DNA from: Desulfarculus baarsii DSM 2075
GTDB taxonomy: Bacteria; Desulfobacterota; Desulfarculia; Desulfarculales; Desulfarculaceae
Assembly (NCBI RefSeq): GCF_000143965.1
Contig: NC_014365.1
Location: 2,755,501-2,819,500 of the forward strand
Reading direction: 5' to 3'
Length of the DNA: 64,000 bases
Shown: piece by piece, positions 45,961-54,904 of the stretch
Position numbering within the stretch: position 1 is the stretch's first letter
Layout of the letters: each line of letters begins with the position of its first letter
Translations under genes and position numbers: made by a program
The notes under the pieces: model-generated
What the model was told of the DNA's origin: nothing
Databases searched by the model: none
The model's input: only the letters and a program-made list of their open reading frames with translations

Positions 45961-46989
45961 TCAGGCCGCCCGGAAGGGCGAACCGGTGGCGGCGACCTCC
46001 TCGAAGGGCTTGCGCCGCACGCGGTGGGGCAACACCAACTCCAGGGCCCGGTCCACGTCGGCGGCGTCCACGCTGAGGCGGCCCTGCCAGGCGGCCAGGG
46101 CCTTGGCCGTCTTCAGGGTGATGATGTCGCCACGGTGGCCATCGACGCCCACCTGCAGACAGGCGCGGGCAATGCGCAGCATGATCTGGCGGTCGGCCTG
46201 GACCAGGGGCCAGCGCTCGCGGGCCTGGCGGATCTTTGCGGTGAGCTGGCGCGAAGCGTCATCATAGCTTCGGGCAAAGGCTTCTGGATCGTGCTCATAG
46301 GCCAGGCGGCGCTCCATGATCTCCACCCGGTCGTTGGCGTTGCTCAAGCCCTGAACCAACACGCACAGGCCGAACCGATCCAGCAATTGGGGCCGCAACT
46401 CGCCTTCCTCGGGGTTCATGGTGCCCACCAGGGTGAAGCGGGCGGGGTGGCTGAAGGAGACCCCTTCGCGCTCGACGGTGTTGACGCCCATGGCCGCGCT
46501 GTCCAACAGCACGTCGACCACGTGGTCTTCCAAGAGGTTCACTTCGTCGACGTAGAGGATGGCCCTGTGGGCCTGGGCCAGGATGCCCGGCTCAAAGTGC
46601 TTTTCGCCTTCCTTGAGCGCGCGCTCCAGGTCGATGGCTCCAACGACCCTGTCCTCGGTGGCGCCCACGGGCAGTTCCACCACCTTCACCGGCCTGGCGT
46701 GACTTTTCGGCTGGCCGCCCTCGGCCCGCGTGAAGCCGCACTCGGCCACGGTGCAGCTCTGGCACAGGGCGCTAGCGCATTCATTGGGCGCCAGGTTGAA
46801 GGGGCAGTTGTCCACCACCTCGATTTCGGGCAGGATTTCGGCCAGGGCCCTGGCGGCGGTGGATTTGCCCGTGCCCTTTTCTCCCCTGATCAAAACGCCC
46901 GACAAGCCGGGGTTGATCACGTTGAGGATCAACGAAAGTTTCATGTCTTGCTGACCAACCATGGCCGCGAAGGGATAGGTGGCGTTCAT
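45961..46989 (-). CDS. ChlI/BchI-like AAA+ ATPase subunit of the chelatase
   Basis: This 342-aa AAA+ protein has YPFAAMVGQQDMKLSLILNV, Walker A GEKGTGKSTAARAL, a Cys-containing insert (CASALCQSCTVAECGF), Walker B AILYVDEVNLLEDHVVDVLL and sensor GTMNPEEGELRPQLLDRF. This is the ChlI/BchI small subunit that forms hexamers with the D subunit and drives chelation. ATG 46989 is preferred; an in-frame TTG four codons upstream lies too close to the AAGGA. The upstream D-subunit stop overlaps this leader, so translation is coupled. Confidence 0.87.
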   Translation of the reverse strand: MNATYPFAAMVGQQDMKLSLILNVINPGLSGVLIRGEKGTGKSTAARALAEILPEIEVVDNCPFNLAPNECASALCQSCTVAECGFTRAEGGQPKSHARPVKVVELPVGATEDRVVGAIDLERALKEGEKHFEPGILAQAHRAILYVDEVNLLEDHVVDVLLDSAAMGVNTVEREGVSFSHPARFTLVGTMNPEEGELRPQLLDRFGLCVLVQGLSNANDRVEIMERRLAYEHDPEAFARSYDDASRQLTAKIRQARERWPLVQADRQIMLRIARACLQVGVDGHRGDIITLKTAKALAAWQGRLSVDAADVDRALELVLPHRVRRKPFEEVAATGSPFRAA

Positions 46990-46997
46990 GGGCTTTT

Positions 46998-49091
46998 TCA
47001 ATCCTTCTTGATGATGTCTACCAGGTCTTGCGCCTTGAGGTCGTCGATCTTGAAATAATCTCCGCCCAGGGCCGTGGCCAGACGGGCGGCGATATTCAAG
47101 CGCACGATGCCCGGGGCCTCGGTGTCCACGACCACGTAGTGGACCCTTTCGTCCTGGCCCATGCGCTCGGCCATGGTTATCGCTTCTTCATGGGGCGGCG
47201 CGTCGGAGCCCAGCCCGGCGTTGGCCCGGCCGTCTGTGAGCACCAGCACGATGGGCCTGCCGTCGGGGTCCTTGCGCAAGTGGCGGGTAAGCTGTTCATG
47301 TGCCCGCAGCAGGCCGGCGGCCAAGGGCGTGCGCCCGCCCACCGGCAGTTCGGCCAGCAGCTTGGCCGCCAGATCGATGGAACTCGTGGGCGGCAGGGCC
47401 AGTTGGGCCTCCCTGCCCCGAAAGGTGATCAGGGCCACTCTGTCGCGCTTTTGATAGGCGTCCAGGAGCAGGGAAAGCACGGCGCCCTTGGTGGCCGACA
47501 TGCGGGCCTGAGCGCCCATGGAACCAGAGGCGTCCACCAAAAACAGCAGAAAATTGCCCACCCGCTTTTCACGAACCTTCAGGCGCAGGTCTTGGGGCTT
47601 GATGCAAACAGCCAAGCCGGTGGCCCGTTCACGCCTGACGAGCTGGTGCGGCGCGGCGGCCCGCAGGGTGGCGTCCAGGGCCAGGTCTTGCTCGGGCCCA
47701 TGCAGCGAACTTTTGACATAGCGCCCCAGTTTCTGGGCCGTGCGGGTGGCCGAGCGACGGCCCGAGCCCCGGCGCAGCTTGCGATCCTTGGGCTGGCGGA
47801 TGGGCTTGACCTTGAAGGTCTGGCCTATTTGATAAATCTCCTCGGGCGGATCGTCGCCCGCGTCGCTATCGGTGTCCTGGCCCTGGTCCGGCGCTTCGGG
47901 CAGGGGCAGGTCAAAGCCTTCATCGGCGTCGCCATCGTTTTGCCGATCCTGGCCGTCCTCGGGCGGCGGTTCGGGCTGGTCTTGATCGTTGTGGTCGTTT
48001 TGCTCTTGCTCGGGCGGTTCGGGCGCGGGGTCTTCGGGCGGCTTTGGCGGTTCGGGCGGCGGCGGGGCGGCGTCGCGCCTGCGGTGGCGCAGGGCCAGCG
48101 GGGCCACCGTGGCGATGTCTTCCTGGCTCACTTCGCGGCGGCCGTGCAGGGCGGCCAGGGCCTTTGCCGCTCGCTCGATGACCAGGTCGGCGCGGTGGCC
48201 GGCCACGTTGTTTTCGATGCACAGCGCCGTGATGAAGCCGCGCAGGCGACGCGGCAGGCTCACCGAAGGCAAGATTTCGCGCGCCCGCTCCACCTCGGCG
48301 GCCACGGCCATGTCGGCCTGTCGGCGTTGGCCGCAAAAGGCCTCGGGATCGCGGTCAAAGGCCTCGCGCAGCTCCATCAGCTCCACGCGGGCCTCTGGCT
48401 CCCGTTCGCCGCCCACCTCCACGCACAGGCCAAAGCGATCCAGCAACTGGGGCCGCAGCTCGCCTTCCTCGGGGTTCATGGTCCCCACCAGCACGAACCG
48501 GGCCGGATGATTGAACGAAACGCCCTCGCGCTCCAGGCGGTTCCAGCCGCTGGCGGCGGCGTCCAGGATCACGTCCACCAGATGGTCGTCGAGCAGGTTG
48601 ACCTCGTCGACGTATAGAAAACCCCGGTTGGCCTTGGCCAGTAAGCCGGGCATGAAATGACGTCGGCCAGTCTTGACCGCCTTGCCGAAATCCAGCCCGC
48701 CCAGCACCATGTCTTCAGTGGCGTTGAGCGGCAGATCCACCACCCGCACTTTTTTAAAAGCCATATCGAGAGATTGCCCAGCGTTCAGCCGTTCGCGGCA
48801 ATGGTCGCACATTAAGCGAACGTCGGTGGGGTCGCAGCCAAACGGGCAGCGCGCCGCGGTTTCGATCCGTGGCAGGATGGCCGCCAGGCCCCGCACCGCC
48901 GTGGATTTGGCCGTGCCCTTTTCACCACGCACCAAAACGCCGCCCACGCCGGGGTCAACGGCGTTGAGTTTCAGGGCCAGTTTCATTTCTTGTTGGCCCA
49001 CGATGGCGCTAAAGGGAAACACCCGGCCGCGCGTCGGCGCGGGCGCGTCTTCCGTAAGCTCACGTTCCAGGCGACTGAGAGGCGGATTCAT
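46998..49091 (-). CDS. ChlD/BchD-like chelatase subunit (AAA+ plus VWA)
   Basis: This 697-aa protein has an N-terminal AAA+ domain with a complete Walker A (GEKGTAKSTAVRGL) and a GFLYVDEVNLLDDHLVDVIL block. A very acidic Pro/Glu/Asp/Gln-rich linker follows at about 340-425, then a von Willebrand A domain with the MIDAS motif LVDASGSMG and PVGGRTPLAAGL. In ChlD proteins the VWA domain docks on the H/CobN subunit. The ATPase part is intact here, unlike many D subunits, so it may combine I and D functions. Confidence 0.87.
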   Translation of the reverse strand: MNPPLSRLERELTEDAPAPTRGRVFPFSAIVGQQEMKLALKLNAVDPGVGGVLVRGEKGTAKSTAVRGLAAILPRIETAARCPFGCDPTDVRLMCDHCRERLNAGQSLDMAFKKVRVVDLPLNATEDMVLGGLDFGKAVKTGRRHFMPGLLAKANRGFLYVDEVNLLDDHLVDVILDAAASGWNRLEREGVSFNHPARFVLVGTMNPEEGELRPQLLDRFGLCVEVGGEREPEARVELMELREAFDRDPEAFCGQRRQADMAVAAEVERAREILPSVSLPRRLRGFITALCIENNVAGHRADLVIERAAKALAALHGRREVSQEDIATVAPLALRHRRRDAAPPPPEPPKPPEDPAPEPPEQEQNDHNDQDQPEPPPEDGQDRQNDGDADEGFDLPLPEAPDQGQDTDSDAGDDPPEEIYQIGQTFKVKPIRQPKDRKLRRGSGRRSATRTAQKLGRYVKSSLHGPEQDLALDATLRAAAPHQLVRRERATGLAVCIKPQDLRLKVREKRVGNFLLFLVDASGSMGAQARMSATKGAVLSLLLDAYQKRDRVALITFRGREAQLALPPTSSIDLAAKLLAELPVGGRTPLAAGLLRAHEQLTRHLRKDPDGRPIVLVLTDGRANAGLGSDAPPHEEAITMAERMGQDERVHYVVVDTEAPGIVRLNIAARLATALGGDYFKIDDLKAQDLVDIIKKD

Positions 49092-49097
49092 TTCTTT

Positions 49098-50597
49098 TCA
49101 GGCATTCTGATCTAGAAGTAGCTGATAATCCAGCCGTTCTTCGTAGGTTTTGTGGCGGCCCAGGGATGTGTCGAGGGCCAGGTGACAAGCCCCGGCGCCC
49201 TGTGTCTCCAGCAAGGCGCCGCGTTGATGGCCTTCGGGCGGCGAGCTTATCAGGCAGCCATTATCGTGAGCCAGGGCCACCGTCAGGCGTTCTAGGTTGC
49301 GCATGGACAACACATGGAGCTCGGCGGACGCCAATTCGGCGCCGCTGACCGCCGCCACATCACAGCCGCGCTTGGCCAGGGCAAGGGCCAATTCGGGATG
49401 CAGAAAGTCGGTTGCGATGCACAGGCCGACTCTGGCCGGGCCCAAATCCACCACCGGTGGTTCGGTTGGGCCACCGGCGGCCACGACCCAGGTCCGGGGC
49501 TCCTGGTCTGGCGAGAATAGCATTACCCCCTCTTGCCGGGCGGCATGGCACACCAGGTGCGCGCCCAGCCGCCTGGCCGCCTCGGCCATTTCCGATGGGC
49601 CCAGAAGCCGACCAGCGGCGGCTGGCAGGACCGCCAGCCGGTTCGGCGCATCGGGCAGGGCCGCCAAACGCGCCACGAGATCGGCGCTTTTCTGGTTGCG
49701 GTCAAGCCCCAGGGTGTGGACATCCATGAGCCCCGGCTCGGGCAGGCCCAGATATGGCCCTGGTTCCTTGATGCGGTTCAATTGGGAGTAGATGTAGTGA
49801 TAGCTGCCTGGTTTTCGCGTATTGAGGCGCGCCCGGCGCTGGTCCGTCGCGTCCAGGCGGCCCCCGCGCAACGGCAGTTGGGCCATCAGTATGCGCGGCT
49901 CCGAGTCCACCGGGCGCAGCAGGTCGTTGCCCTGGGGATCGAACAGGTGCGATCGGGCCTTGTCCATATTCATGCGTTTGTCTTGGCCCGCGCGGTTGCA
50001 AGCCGCCAAATACATGCCGTTCTCGATGGCCCTGGCCCGCCATAGATTGGCCGGGTCAAGCCCGCTGGGCGGCCAATTCGCGGGCGTCAGCAGCAAATCA
50101 ACGCCCTTGAGGGCCATGGCCCTGGGGATGAGGCTGAAATAAGTCTCCGAACAGATCAAAAGCCCAACAGCGCCCCACGGCGTAACTGCTATGTCGTTTT
50201 GGCGCGGTTCGCCGGGGCAGGCCCATTTGGATTCGGCGGTTATCTTGCGGTGCATGGCCTGGGGGCGTCCGTCAGGGCCGAACAGGATGGCGGCGTTGTA
50301 ATAAATATCGCTTTCCGGGTCGCGGTTGGCCAGGCCCAGGGCCAGGTATACGCCGCACGCGGCGGACAGCTCGCCGAAGGAACGCACCACCGGGCTTTCC
50401 AGGGTCTGCGCCAATGGGGCGATTTCGGCCCTGGAGTCGAACCCGTAGCCGCTCAGGCCCATTTCCGTGTTGACGATGATGTCCGCGCCCAGCCCGGCCG
50501 CCTTGCGACCGAGTTCCAGGAGCAAGGCCTGGTTCCCGGCAAGGTCGCCATGGGTCAGGGAACAATGGACCAACGCCACGTTGAGAAGGTCGGACAT
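49098..50597 (-). CDS. Carbon-nitrogen hydrolase with tandem nitrilase-fold domains
   Basis: This 499-aa protein has two nitrilase-superfamily domains. The first keeps the catalytic triad: Glu45 (NTEMGLSGYGF), Lys118 (MHRKITAE) and Cys149 (GLLICSETYF). The second (from about 310) has a Cys at the right place (VGLCIATDFLHPE) but no clear Glu/Lys pair, so it is probably degenerate. Such enzymes hydrolyse or transfer amide nitrogen. As the first gene after the cobalamin riboswitch, a corrinoid side-chain amide is an attractive but unproven substrate; an NAD-synthetase-like glutaminase role is another option. Confidence 0.75.
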   Translation of the reverse strand: MSDLLNVALVHCSLTHGDLAGNQALLLELGRKAAGLGADIIVNTEMGLSGYGFDSRAEIAPLAQTLESPVVRSFGELSAACGVYLALGLANRDPESDIYYNAAILFGPDGRPQAMHRKITAESKWACPGEPRQNDIAVTPWGAVGLLICSETYFSLIPRAMALKGVDLLLTPANWPPSGLDPANLWRARAIENGMYLAACNRAGQDKRMNMDKARSHLFDPQGNDLLRPVDSEPRILMAQLPLRGGRLDATDQRRARLNTRKPGSYHYIYSQLNRIKEPGPYLGLPEPGLMDVHTLGLDRNQKSADLVARLAALPDAPNRLAVLPAAAGRLLGPSEMAEAARRLGAHLVCHAARQEGVMLFSPDQEPRTWVVAAGGPTEPPVVDLGPARVGLCIATDFLHPELALALAKRGCDVAAVSGAELASAELHVLSMRNLERLTVALAHDNGCLISSPPEGHQRGALLETQGAGACHLALDTSLGRHKTYEERLDYQLLLDQNA

Positions 50598-50622
50598 GCC
50601 TTATCTTTCTGGAAAAGCAAAT

Positions 50623-50653
50623 AAAAAACTCCTTCCAAAAAAATGGAAGGAGT
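50623..50653 (-). terminator. Intrinsic terminator of the cobalamin-riboswitch expression platform
   Basis: On the - strand ACTCCTTCC, an AT-rich loop and GGAAGGAGT form a 9-bp stem followed by TTTTTT. It lies between the riboswitch and the nitrilase start, 26 bases before the ATG. This is the expected off-state terminator when cobalamin is bound. Confidence 0.82.
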
Positions 50654-50724
50654 CGCGCTATCGCCCACTAATCAGTGCAAACTCGTTTTTGACGCTACCC
50701 TGCGCTCGCGGAGGCCAAAATATG

Positions 50725-50880
50725 TTTGGTTGGCAGGTCTTCTGGCTCCCGGATCGACCTACTTGCCGCGCCTTCCCGCGCCTTGGCGCAGTGGCTGGCG
50801 TCCCCAATGGACGCCCGCGGTTTTCGTTCCCGGTTACAGCGGCGGGCCCGCGCCGGATTCTCACCGGCTTCCCTTTCAAG
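50725..50880 (-). promoter_or_regulatory. Cobalamin riboswitch controlling the chelatase operon
   Basis: Reading the - strand, GGGAAGCCGGTGAGAATCC (50855-50873), GCCGCTGTAACCGGG, GCCACTGCG, GGGAAGGCGCGGC and the B12 box AGCCAGAAGACCTGCC (50732-50747) appear in the standard order and spacing of the cobalamin (AdoCbl-class) aptamer. It heads the leader of the nitrilase-ChlD-ChlI-rSAM-CobN-CobN operon, which should therefore be repressed by sufficient cobalamin. Confidence 0.95.
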
Positions 50881-50903
50881 CCCCTAAGGGCACCAACAGA
50901 CTT

Positions 50904-50932
50904 GGTCTAGCAGCCTTAATCGCCCCTGTCAA
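50904..50932 (-). promoter_or_regulatory. Promoter of the chelatase operon
   Basis: On the - strand TTGACA (50932-50927) is followed after exactly 17 bases by TAGACC (50909-50904). This places transcription start just upstream of the riboswitch aptamer. The -35 is perfect; the -10 matches TATAAT weakly. Confidence 0.55.
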
Positions 50933-50944
50933 GCCAGAAAAAAT

Positions 50945-51110
50945 GACGCGCGTCGGCATCGCCTCGCTGGCGGGGCCCACTGTGTAGGCCTGGCCGAACA
51001 TCTCCAGCTCCACGGCCTCGCCCACCACCCGGCCGCCCAGGGCGCCGGCTCGCTCGGCCGGATTCACCCCAGTCAATTGATTGAGATAATCCCGATAAAC
51101 CTGGATTATG
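50945..51110 (-). other. Possible coding remnant upstream of the riboswitch promoter
   Basis: The - strand frame reads YLNQLTGVNPAERAGALGG, then VELEMFGQAYTVGPASEAM, and ends in the promoter region. The pattern loosely recalls the start of DUF3786-type proteins, but it is short and lacks a clear start. It may be a gene end cut away when the riboswitch region was joined, or chance coding-like sequence. Otherwise this interval holds no gene. Confidence 0.2.
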
Positions 51111-51196
51111 CCGCGAGTTGGCTGCGACAGGGCCGTTCAAACCGGATAACATGCTGATATAATACATTAATATGCAATTCAGCACGAGGTTGTACG

Positions 51197-51467
51197 ATGT
51201 CGGCAAGTGGTGAAAGCAAAAAAGAGGTTTTCAGACCTGATTTCAACCTGTCGATCATGATGGATTTACAGGGGGCGAAGCTTTCATCGGACGCCGGTTT
51301 TCTCCTGATGCGCGAGCTTGCATTGCACCAATGGCCGAGGCGCTTGAGGACAATAGGTCTGCTGTCCATTCCAAGCACACCCCGGAACAAATGATCCGAC
51401 AACGGGTGTACCAGATGGCCGCTGGTTACGAAGACTGTAACGATGCTGATTTTCTAAGGATAAATAT
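51197..51467 (+). pseudogene. IS1380-family transposase remnant (frameshifted, truncated)
   Basis: The first frame reads VFRPDFNLSIMMDLQGAKLS then SDAGFLLMREL, the IS1380 transposase N-terminus. At about 51310-51325 the homology moves to another frame (CIAPMAEALEDNRSAVHSKH, then MIRQRVYQMAAGYEDCNDAD) and stops after FLRI. The DNA is less GC-rich than its neighbours. Only about 90 of over 400 family residues remain, so it is inactive. Confidence 0.82.
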
Positions 51468-51499
51468 TATCCCCTACTTGACCCGTCGGCGCCATGGAC

Positions 51500-51865
51500 T
51501 CATTCCTTCCCGGTGGTAGATCGCATCAACACGACCTCGCCGCTGTCCAACCGCCGGGCCCTGATCACGGCCATGTGGGCCAGGGTGGCCAGCTCGTGCT
51601 CCAGGTCCAGGGGCTCCAGACCGGCGGCTTCGCCCAGCGCGGCGTGGCTCAGCGGTTGGCGCTTGTCCACGATATCCACGATTCGTTGCTGAAGCGGCGT
51701 GAGTGATTCGGCATGGGGCGCGTGTTTGGCGGTGAACACGGCCCAAGGATCGCAGGTTCGCACCGGGTTTATCGCACTGATGTAGCAGTCCTCGCACAGC
51801 GTGCCCGTGGCGTGGTCGAAGAGCTCATCCTCGGGCGTCCGGCGGCCGCATCGGTTGCATTGCAT
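51500..51865 (-). CDS. Small zinc-ribbon / winged-helix protein
   Basis: This 121-aa protein has an N-terminal pair of CxxC motifs (CNRCGRRT and CEDC) likely to bind zinc, followed by a C-terminal winged-helix-like segment (LTPLQQRIVDIVDKRQPLSH, then AALGEAAGLEPLDLEHELAT). The second ATG (51865) is chosen because AAGGAG is 7 bases away; the first ATG is only one base from it. It lies alone between the two cobalamin-regulated operons and beside the IS1380 remnant. It could be a regulator. I do not recognise a named family. Confidence 0.6.
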   Translation of the reverse strand: MQCNRCGRRTPEDELFDHATGTLCEDCYISAINPVRTCDPWAVFTAKHAPHAESLTPLQQRIVDIVDKRQPLSHAALGEAAGLEPLDLEHELATLAHMAVIRARRLDSGEVVLMRSTTGKE

Positions 51866-52090
51866 GGTCATTCTCCTTGACCCAAATTATGCGGCAGCGT
51901 CGCGTTTCTTCTTCTTGTCTGGGCTCTGCGGCTTCTTTGGCCGCCACGTCATCCACTTGGAGAGTGCTGCGCGGGGGCGTCCTGCCCCGTGCAGCATCGG
52001 CTTGGCAAAAGCGCGGTTTTGCCAACCCTCACAAATCGCTCGCCTAATCAGACTGGCGATTTGGCGCGCCGTCCATGGCGCGCTTCGGCA

Positions 52091-52166
52091 GCCGCACGGT
52101 GGAATTCATGTTTCACGGGTTATTATCTGTTTTTACAACATTTGTTATGTTTCACCGTGCAGCGGC
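52091..52166. repeat. Long-range inverted repeat upstream of the TonB-receptor operon
   Basis: GCCGCACGGTGGAA (52091-52104) and TTTCACCGTGCAGCGGC (52150-52166) are inverted with one two-base bulge and one mismatch, enclosing about 45 AT-rich bases. The interval 51866-52244 otherwise holds no recognisable gene. The repeat could be a cruciform, a transposon end pair or a regulatory structure. Confidence 0.4.
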
Positions 52167-52244
52167 CTCATAACATATATTTTTAAGCCACCTTAGCATC
52201 GCGGAACGGAAAAGCCCGCCCGGCGCCGACCCCATATTTAGTGC

Positions 52245-52273
52245 TTGACAAGGCAGCTTTATTTAAATACACC
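52245..52273 (+). promoter_or_regulatory. Candidate promoter of the TonB-receptor operon
   Basis: A perfect TTGACA lies at 52245-52250. The AT-rich stretch at 52264-52272 is in the -10 position but contains no good TATAAT. It precedes the cobalamin aptamer by about 20 bases, as expected for a riboswitch leader promoter. Confidence 0.45.
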
Positions 52274-52287
52274 CAAGCCAACACATA

Positions 52288-52470
52288 TGGAACCGGTTCT
52301 CATTTCTGATGAGATTAATAGGGAAGACGGTGTAAATCCGTCGCGGTCCCGCCGCTGTAACCGGGGACGAAAGCCGCATTAAGCCCTTGCAAGGGCTTCA
52401 AGCCACTGCGCACTGCGTGGGAAGGCGCGGCGAGTAGAACGATCCGGAAGCCAGAAGACCTGCCGATTCC
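52288..52470 (+). promoter_or_regulatory. Cobalamin riboswitch controlling the TonB receptor / ECF importer operon
   Basis: The conserved elements appear in order: GGGAAGACGGTGTAAATCC (52321-52339), GCCGCTGTAACCGGGG, GCCACTGCG, GGGAAGGCGCGGCG and the B12 box AGCCAGAAGACCTGCC (52449-52464). This is a typical cobalamin aptamer. A terminator hairpin follows at 52555-52589, and the receptor gene starts at 52680. Confidence 0.96.
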
Positions 52471-52554
52471 AAGGAGTACTGTCCGGCGAGAGACCGGGTG
52501 AGCCATTGTGCCAGGCTGCGCTACTCCTCGGGGAGATAAAGAAAACTGGGAACT

Positions 52555-52589
52555 ATCCCCCCAATCCTTGTATGGATTGGGGGGATTTT
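52555..52589 (+). terminator. Intrinsic terminator in the riboswitch leader
   Basis: ATCCCCCCAATCC and GGATTGGGGGGAT form a perfect 13-bp stem with a TTGTAT loop, followed by TTTTC. It lies 85 bases downstream of the aptamer and about 90 before the receptor start, so it is the likely off-switch when cobalamin is bound. Confidence 0.85.
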
Positions 52590-52679
52590 CAGTTTATAGC
52601 CACGTCTGTCCACAGCCATGCCCTTTTTTTGCGAACTCGCCACGGACAACATCAAAAACCGCGAAAGGGGACAAAAGCG

Positions 52680-54803
52680 ATGGGGCGAGAGCGATCCGGA
52701 AGAGGCTGGCTAGCGGAAACAATGGCTGTTTTTATTGTGTTTTCACTATTGGCCGCGGGAAGCGCGGCCCTGGCCGACGAGGCGTCGACCGACCAGGGCG
52801 CCGCCAAAACCACCACCCAAAAGCCCCGAAACCAAGATGAGTTGGCGCTCACCGAAGGGTTCAAGATGGGTGAGGTGACCGTCCAGGCCACGAAGATGGA
52901 CAAGGAAATCAGCGAGGTGACCGAAACGATCACCATCGTTCCGGAACAGGAGATCTCCCTGGGTCACTACACCGACGTCACCGACGTTCTGCGCTACACC
53001 CCCGGCGTCCAGTTCAAGCGCGCCGGCGGCCCCGGTCAATACGTCTACACCAAGATGCGCGGATTCGCCGACGGCCACTTCGTCGTCTTGGTCGACGGAA
53101 TGAAGATCAACGAAAGCACCAGCGCCGGCACAGGCAACTTCATCTCCAAACTTGACCCGTACGTTCTGGGCGGCGTGGAAATCCTGCGCGGTCCCCAATC
53201 CGTGTTGTATGGTTCCGACTCCACCGTTGGCGTGATGAACTTCATCACCAAGGGCGCCGAAGAGGGCTTTAACGGCAACGTGGGTTTTGAATACGGAACC
53301 TACGAGTGGCAAAAGGGTTACGCCGGCGTGCGCGGCACGGCGGACAACTTCCGCTATTCGATCAACGCCGCCTACACCGACAGCAACGGCGTGCACGAAT
53401 ATGAAGACTACAACAACTTTTCGCCCCAGATCAAGCTGGGTTACAACTACGAAGACATCTTCGACGCCGAGTTCAGCTATGTCTACATCAAGAGCAAGTG
53501 GAACTACGCCGAACTCAATGAAAGCTACGACTTCTGCACCAGCCGCTCCCAGTGGTGGGCCTACCAGATGCCCGACCCCGAACGCTGGAACAAAGAAGAG
53601 TACAACCTGACCACCCTCAATCTGAAGCACAACATCAACGACAAGTTCCGCCAGAAATTGATGCTTGGCTGGTACAAGCAAGAGTCTGAATCCTGCAATC
53701 CCTACAACGGCCTGTTGGGCTACATCGCCGCGCCGGTGGACAACTTCACCACCGACTACGTCAACTATTACAGCAAGGGCGAAACCGTGCCGATCTGGGA
53801 TGAAGGCGACGGCAAGACGTCCTATTACCAGGACGAAAACTATCAGGCCGACTACAACTTCATCTACGATCAGCCCTTTTCGCTGGGCGTGAACACCGCC
53901 CTGGTCGGCCTTGAATACATCAAGCAGGACGGCAAGTCTTGGGGCAAATACGGCGCCTATGGCGACTACCTTGACTCCAAGAGCGCCTATTTCAACGATC
54001 AGGTCGTGATGTTTGACGAGGCCGTGGTCCTCAATGCCGGCGTCCGTTATGGCGACCACAAGGACTTCGGCGGCCAGACCACCTACAAGGTGGGCGCCGC
54101 TTACACCTTCCATGGCGTCGGCACGACCCTGTTCACCAACTACGGCACAAGCTTCCGCGCCCCCACCGTCTACAATCTTTATCATCCAAAATACGGCAAC
54201 CAGGATCTGAAGCCCGAAAAGGGTTGGACCGTCGAGGCCGGCGTCCGTCAGCTTTTGTTGGACGGCAAGCTCAACTTTGAGATCGCCACTTGGAAGACCG
54301 AACTGGACGACGTCATCGCCTACACCTACCTACGCAAAAACGGCGAGAATGTCGGCACATACGTCAACCGCGACAAACAGATCAGCACCGGCGTCGAATT
54401 CGCCTTTGCCTGGAACTTCTATGGCGATTTCACCCTGCTGGGCAACTACACCTACACCGACTCGAACACCGACAATGACGGCCAGACCAGCCGCACCGTC
54501 CAGATCGCGCGCAACATGTTCAACGTGGGCGTTCAATACAACCTCAAAGACAAGCTGTTCCTGGCCTTGCACGGCTATTACGCCGGCCCGCGCCTGCGCT
54601 GGAACGGCGACGTCGAGATGGAGGAATACTTCCGCGTGGACGCCTCGGCCAACTACGTCATCTGGAACGGCTTGAGCGCCTTTACCCGCATCAACAATCT
54701 GCTTGACGCCGAGGTCGAAGAGGGCCTGGGCTATGAACAGCCCGGCTTTTACATCATCGGCGGGCTCCAGTGGGATTTCCACATGCCCGGCGCCGACTCG
54801 TAA
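52680..54803 (+). CDS. btuB: TonB-dependent outer-membrane receptor, BtuB-like
   Basis: This 707-aa protein has an N-terminal signal sequence (MAVFIVFSLLAAGSAALA), a TonB-box-like MGEVTVQATK, a plug domain (DVTDVLRYTPGVQFKRAGG, VEILRGPQSVLYGSDS) and a 22-strand-type barrel rich in Tyr and Asn. ATG 52680 with AAAGGGG upstream gives a proper signal peptide; earlier in-frame starts fall in the leader RNA. Cobalamin-riboswitch control and the ECF importer genes downstream support corrinoid (or cobalt-complex) uptake. The closest function is BtuB, but specificity cannot be shown from sequence. Confidence 0.86.
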   Translation: MGRERSGRGWLAETMAVFIVFSLLAAGSAALADEASTDQGAAKTTTQKPRNQDELALTEGFKMGEVTVQATKMDKEISEVTETITIVPEQEISLGHYTDVTDVLRYTPGVQFKRAGGPGQYVYTKMRGFADGHFVVLVDGMKINESTSAGTGNFISKLDPYVLGGVEILRGPQSVLYGSDSTVGVMNFITKGAEEGFNGNVGFEYGTYEWQKGYAGVRGTADNFRYSINAAYTDSNGVHEYEDYNNFSPQIKLGYNYEDIFDAEFSYVYIKSKWNYAELNESYDFCTSRSQWWAYQMPDPERWNKEEYNLTTLNLKHNINDKFRQKLMLGWYKQESESCNPYNGLLGYIAAPVDNFTTDYVNYYSKGETVPIWDEGDGKTSYYQDENYQADYNFIYDQPFSLGVNTALVGLEYIKQDGKSWGKYGAYGDYLDSKSAYFNDQVVMFDEAVVLNAGVRYGDHKDFGGQTTYKVGAAYTFHGVGTTLFTNYGTSFRAPTVYNLYHPKYGNQDLKPEKGWTVEAGVRQLLLDGKLNFEIATWKTELDDVIAYTYLRKNGENVGTYVNRDKQISTGVEFAFAWNFYGDFTLLGNYTYTDSNTDNDGQTSRTVQIARNMFNVGVQYNLKDKLFLALHGYYAGPRLRWNGDVEMEEYFRVDASANYVIWNGLSAFTRINNLLDAEVEEGLGYEQPGFYIIGGLQWDFHMPGADS

Positions 54804-54904
54804 CATCAACCGGTTCGCGGCGGGTGGCGGCAGTGGCGCGCCCCCGCCGCGGGCCTGAGCCCACCTCGGACGCGCCGGGAACGGCGCGCCAAAAGGCCAA
54901 TGCC

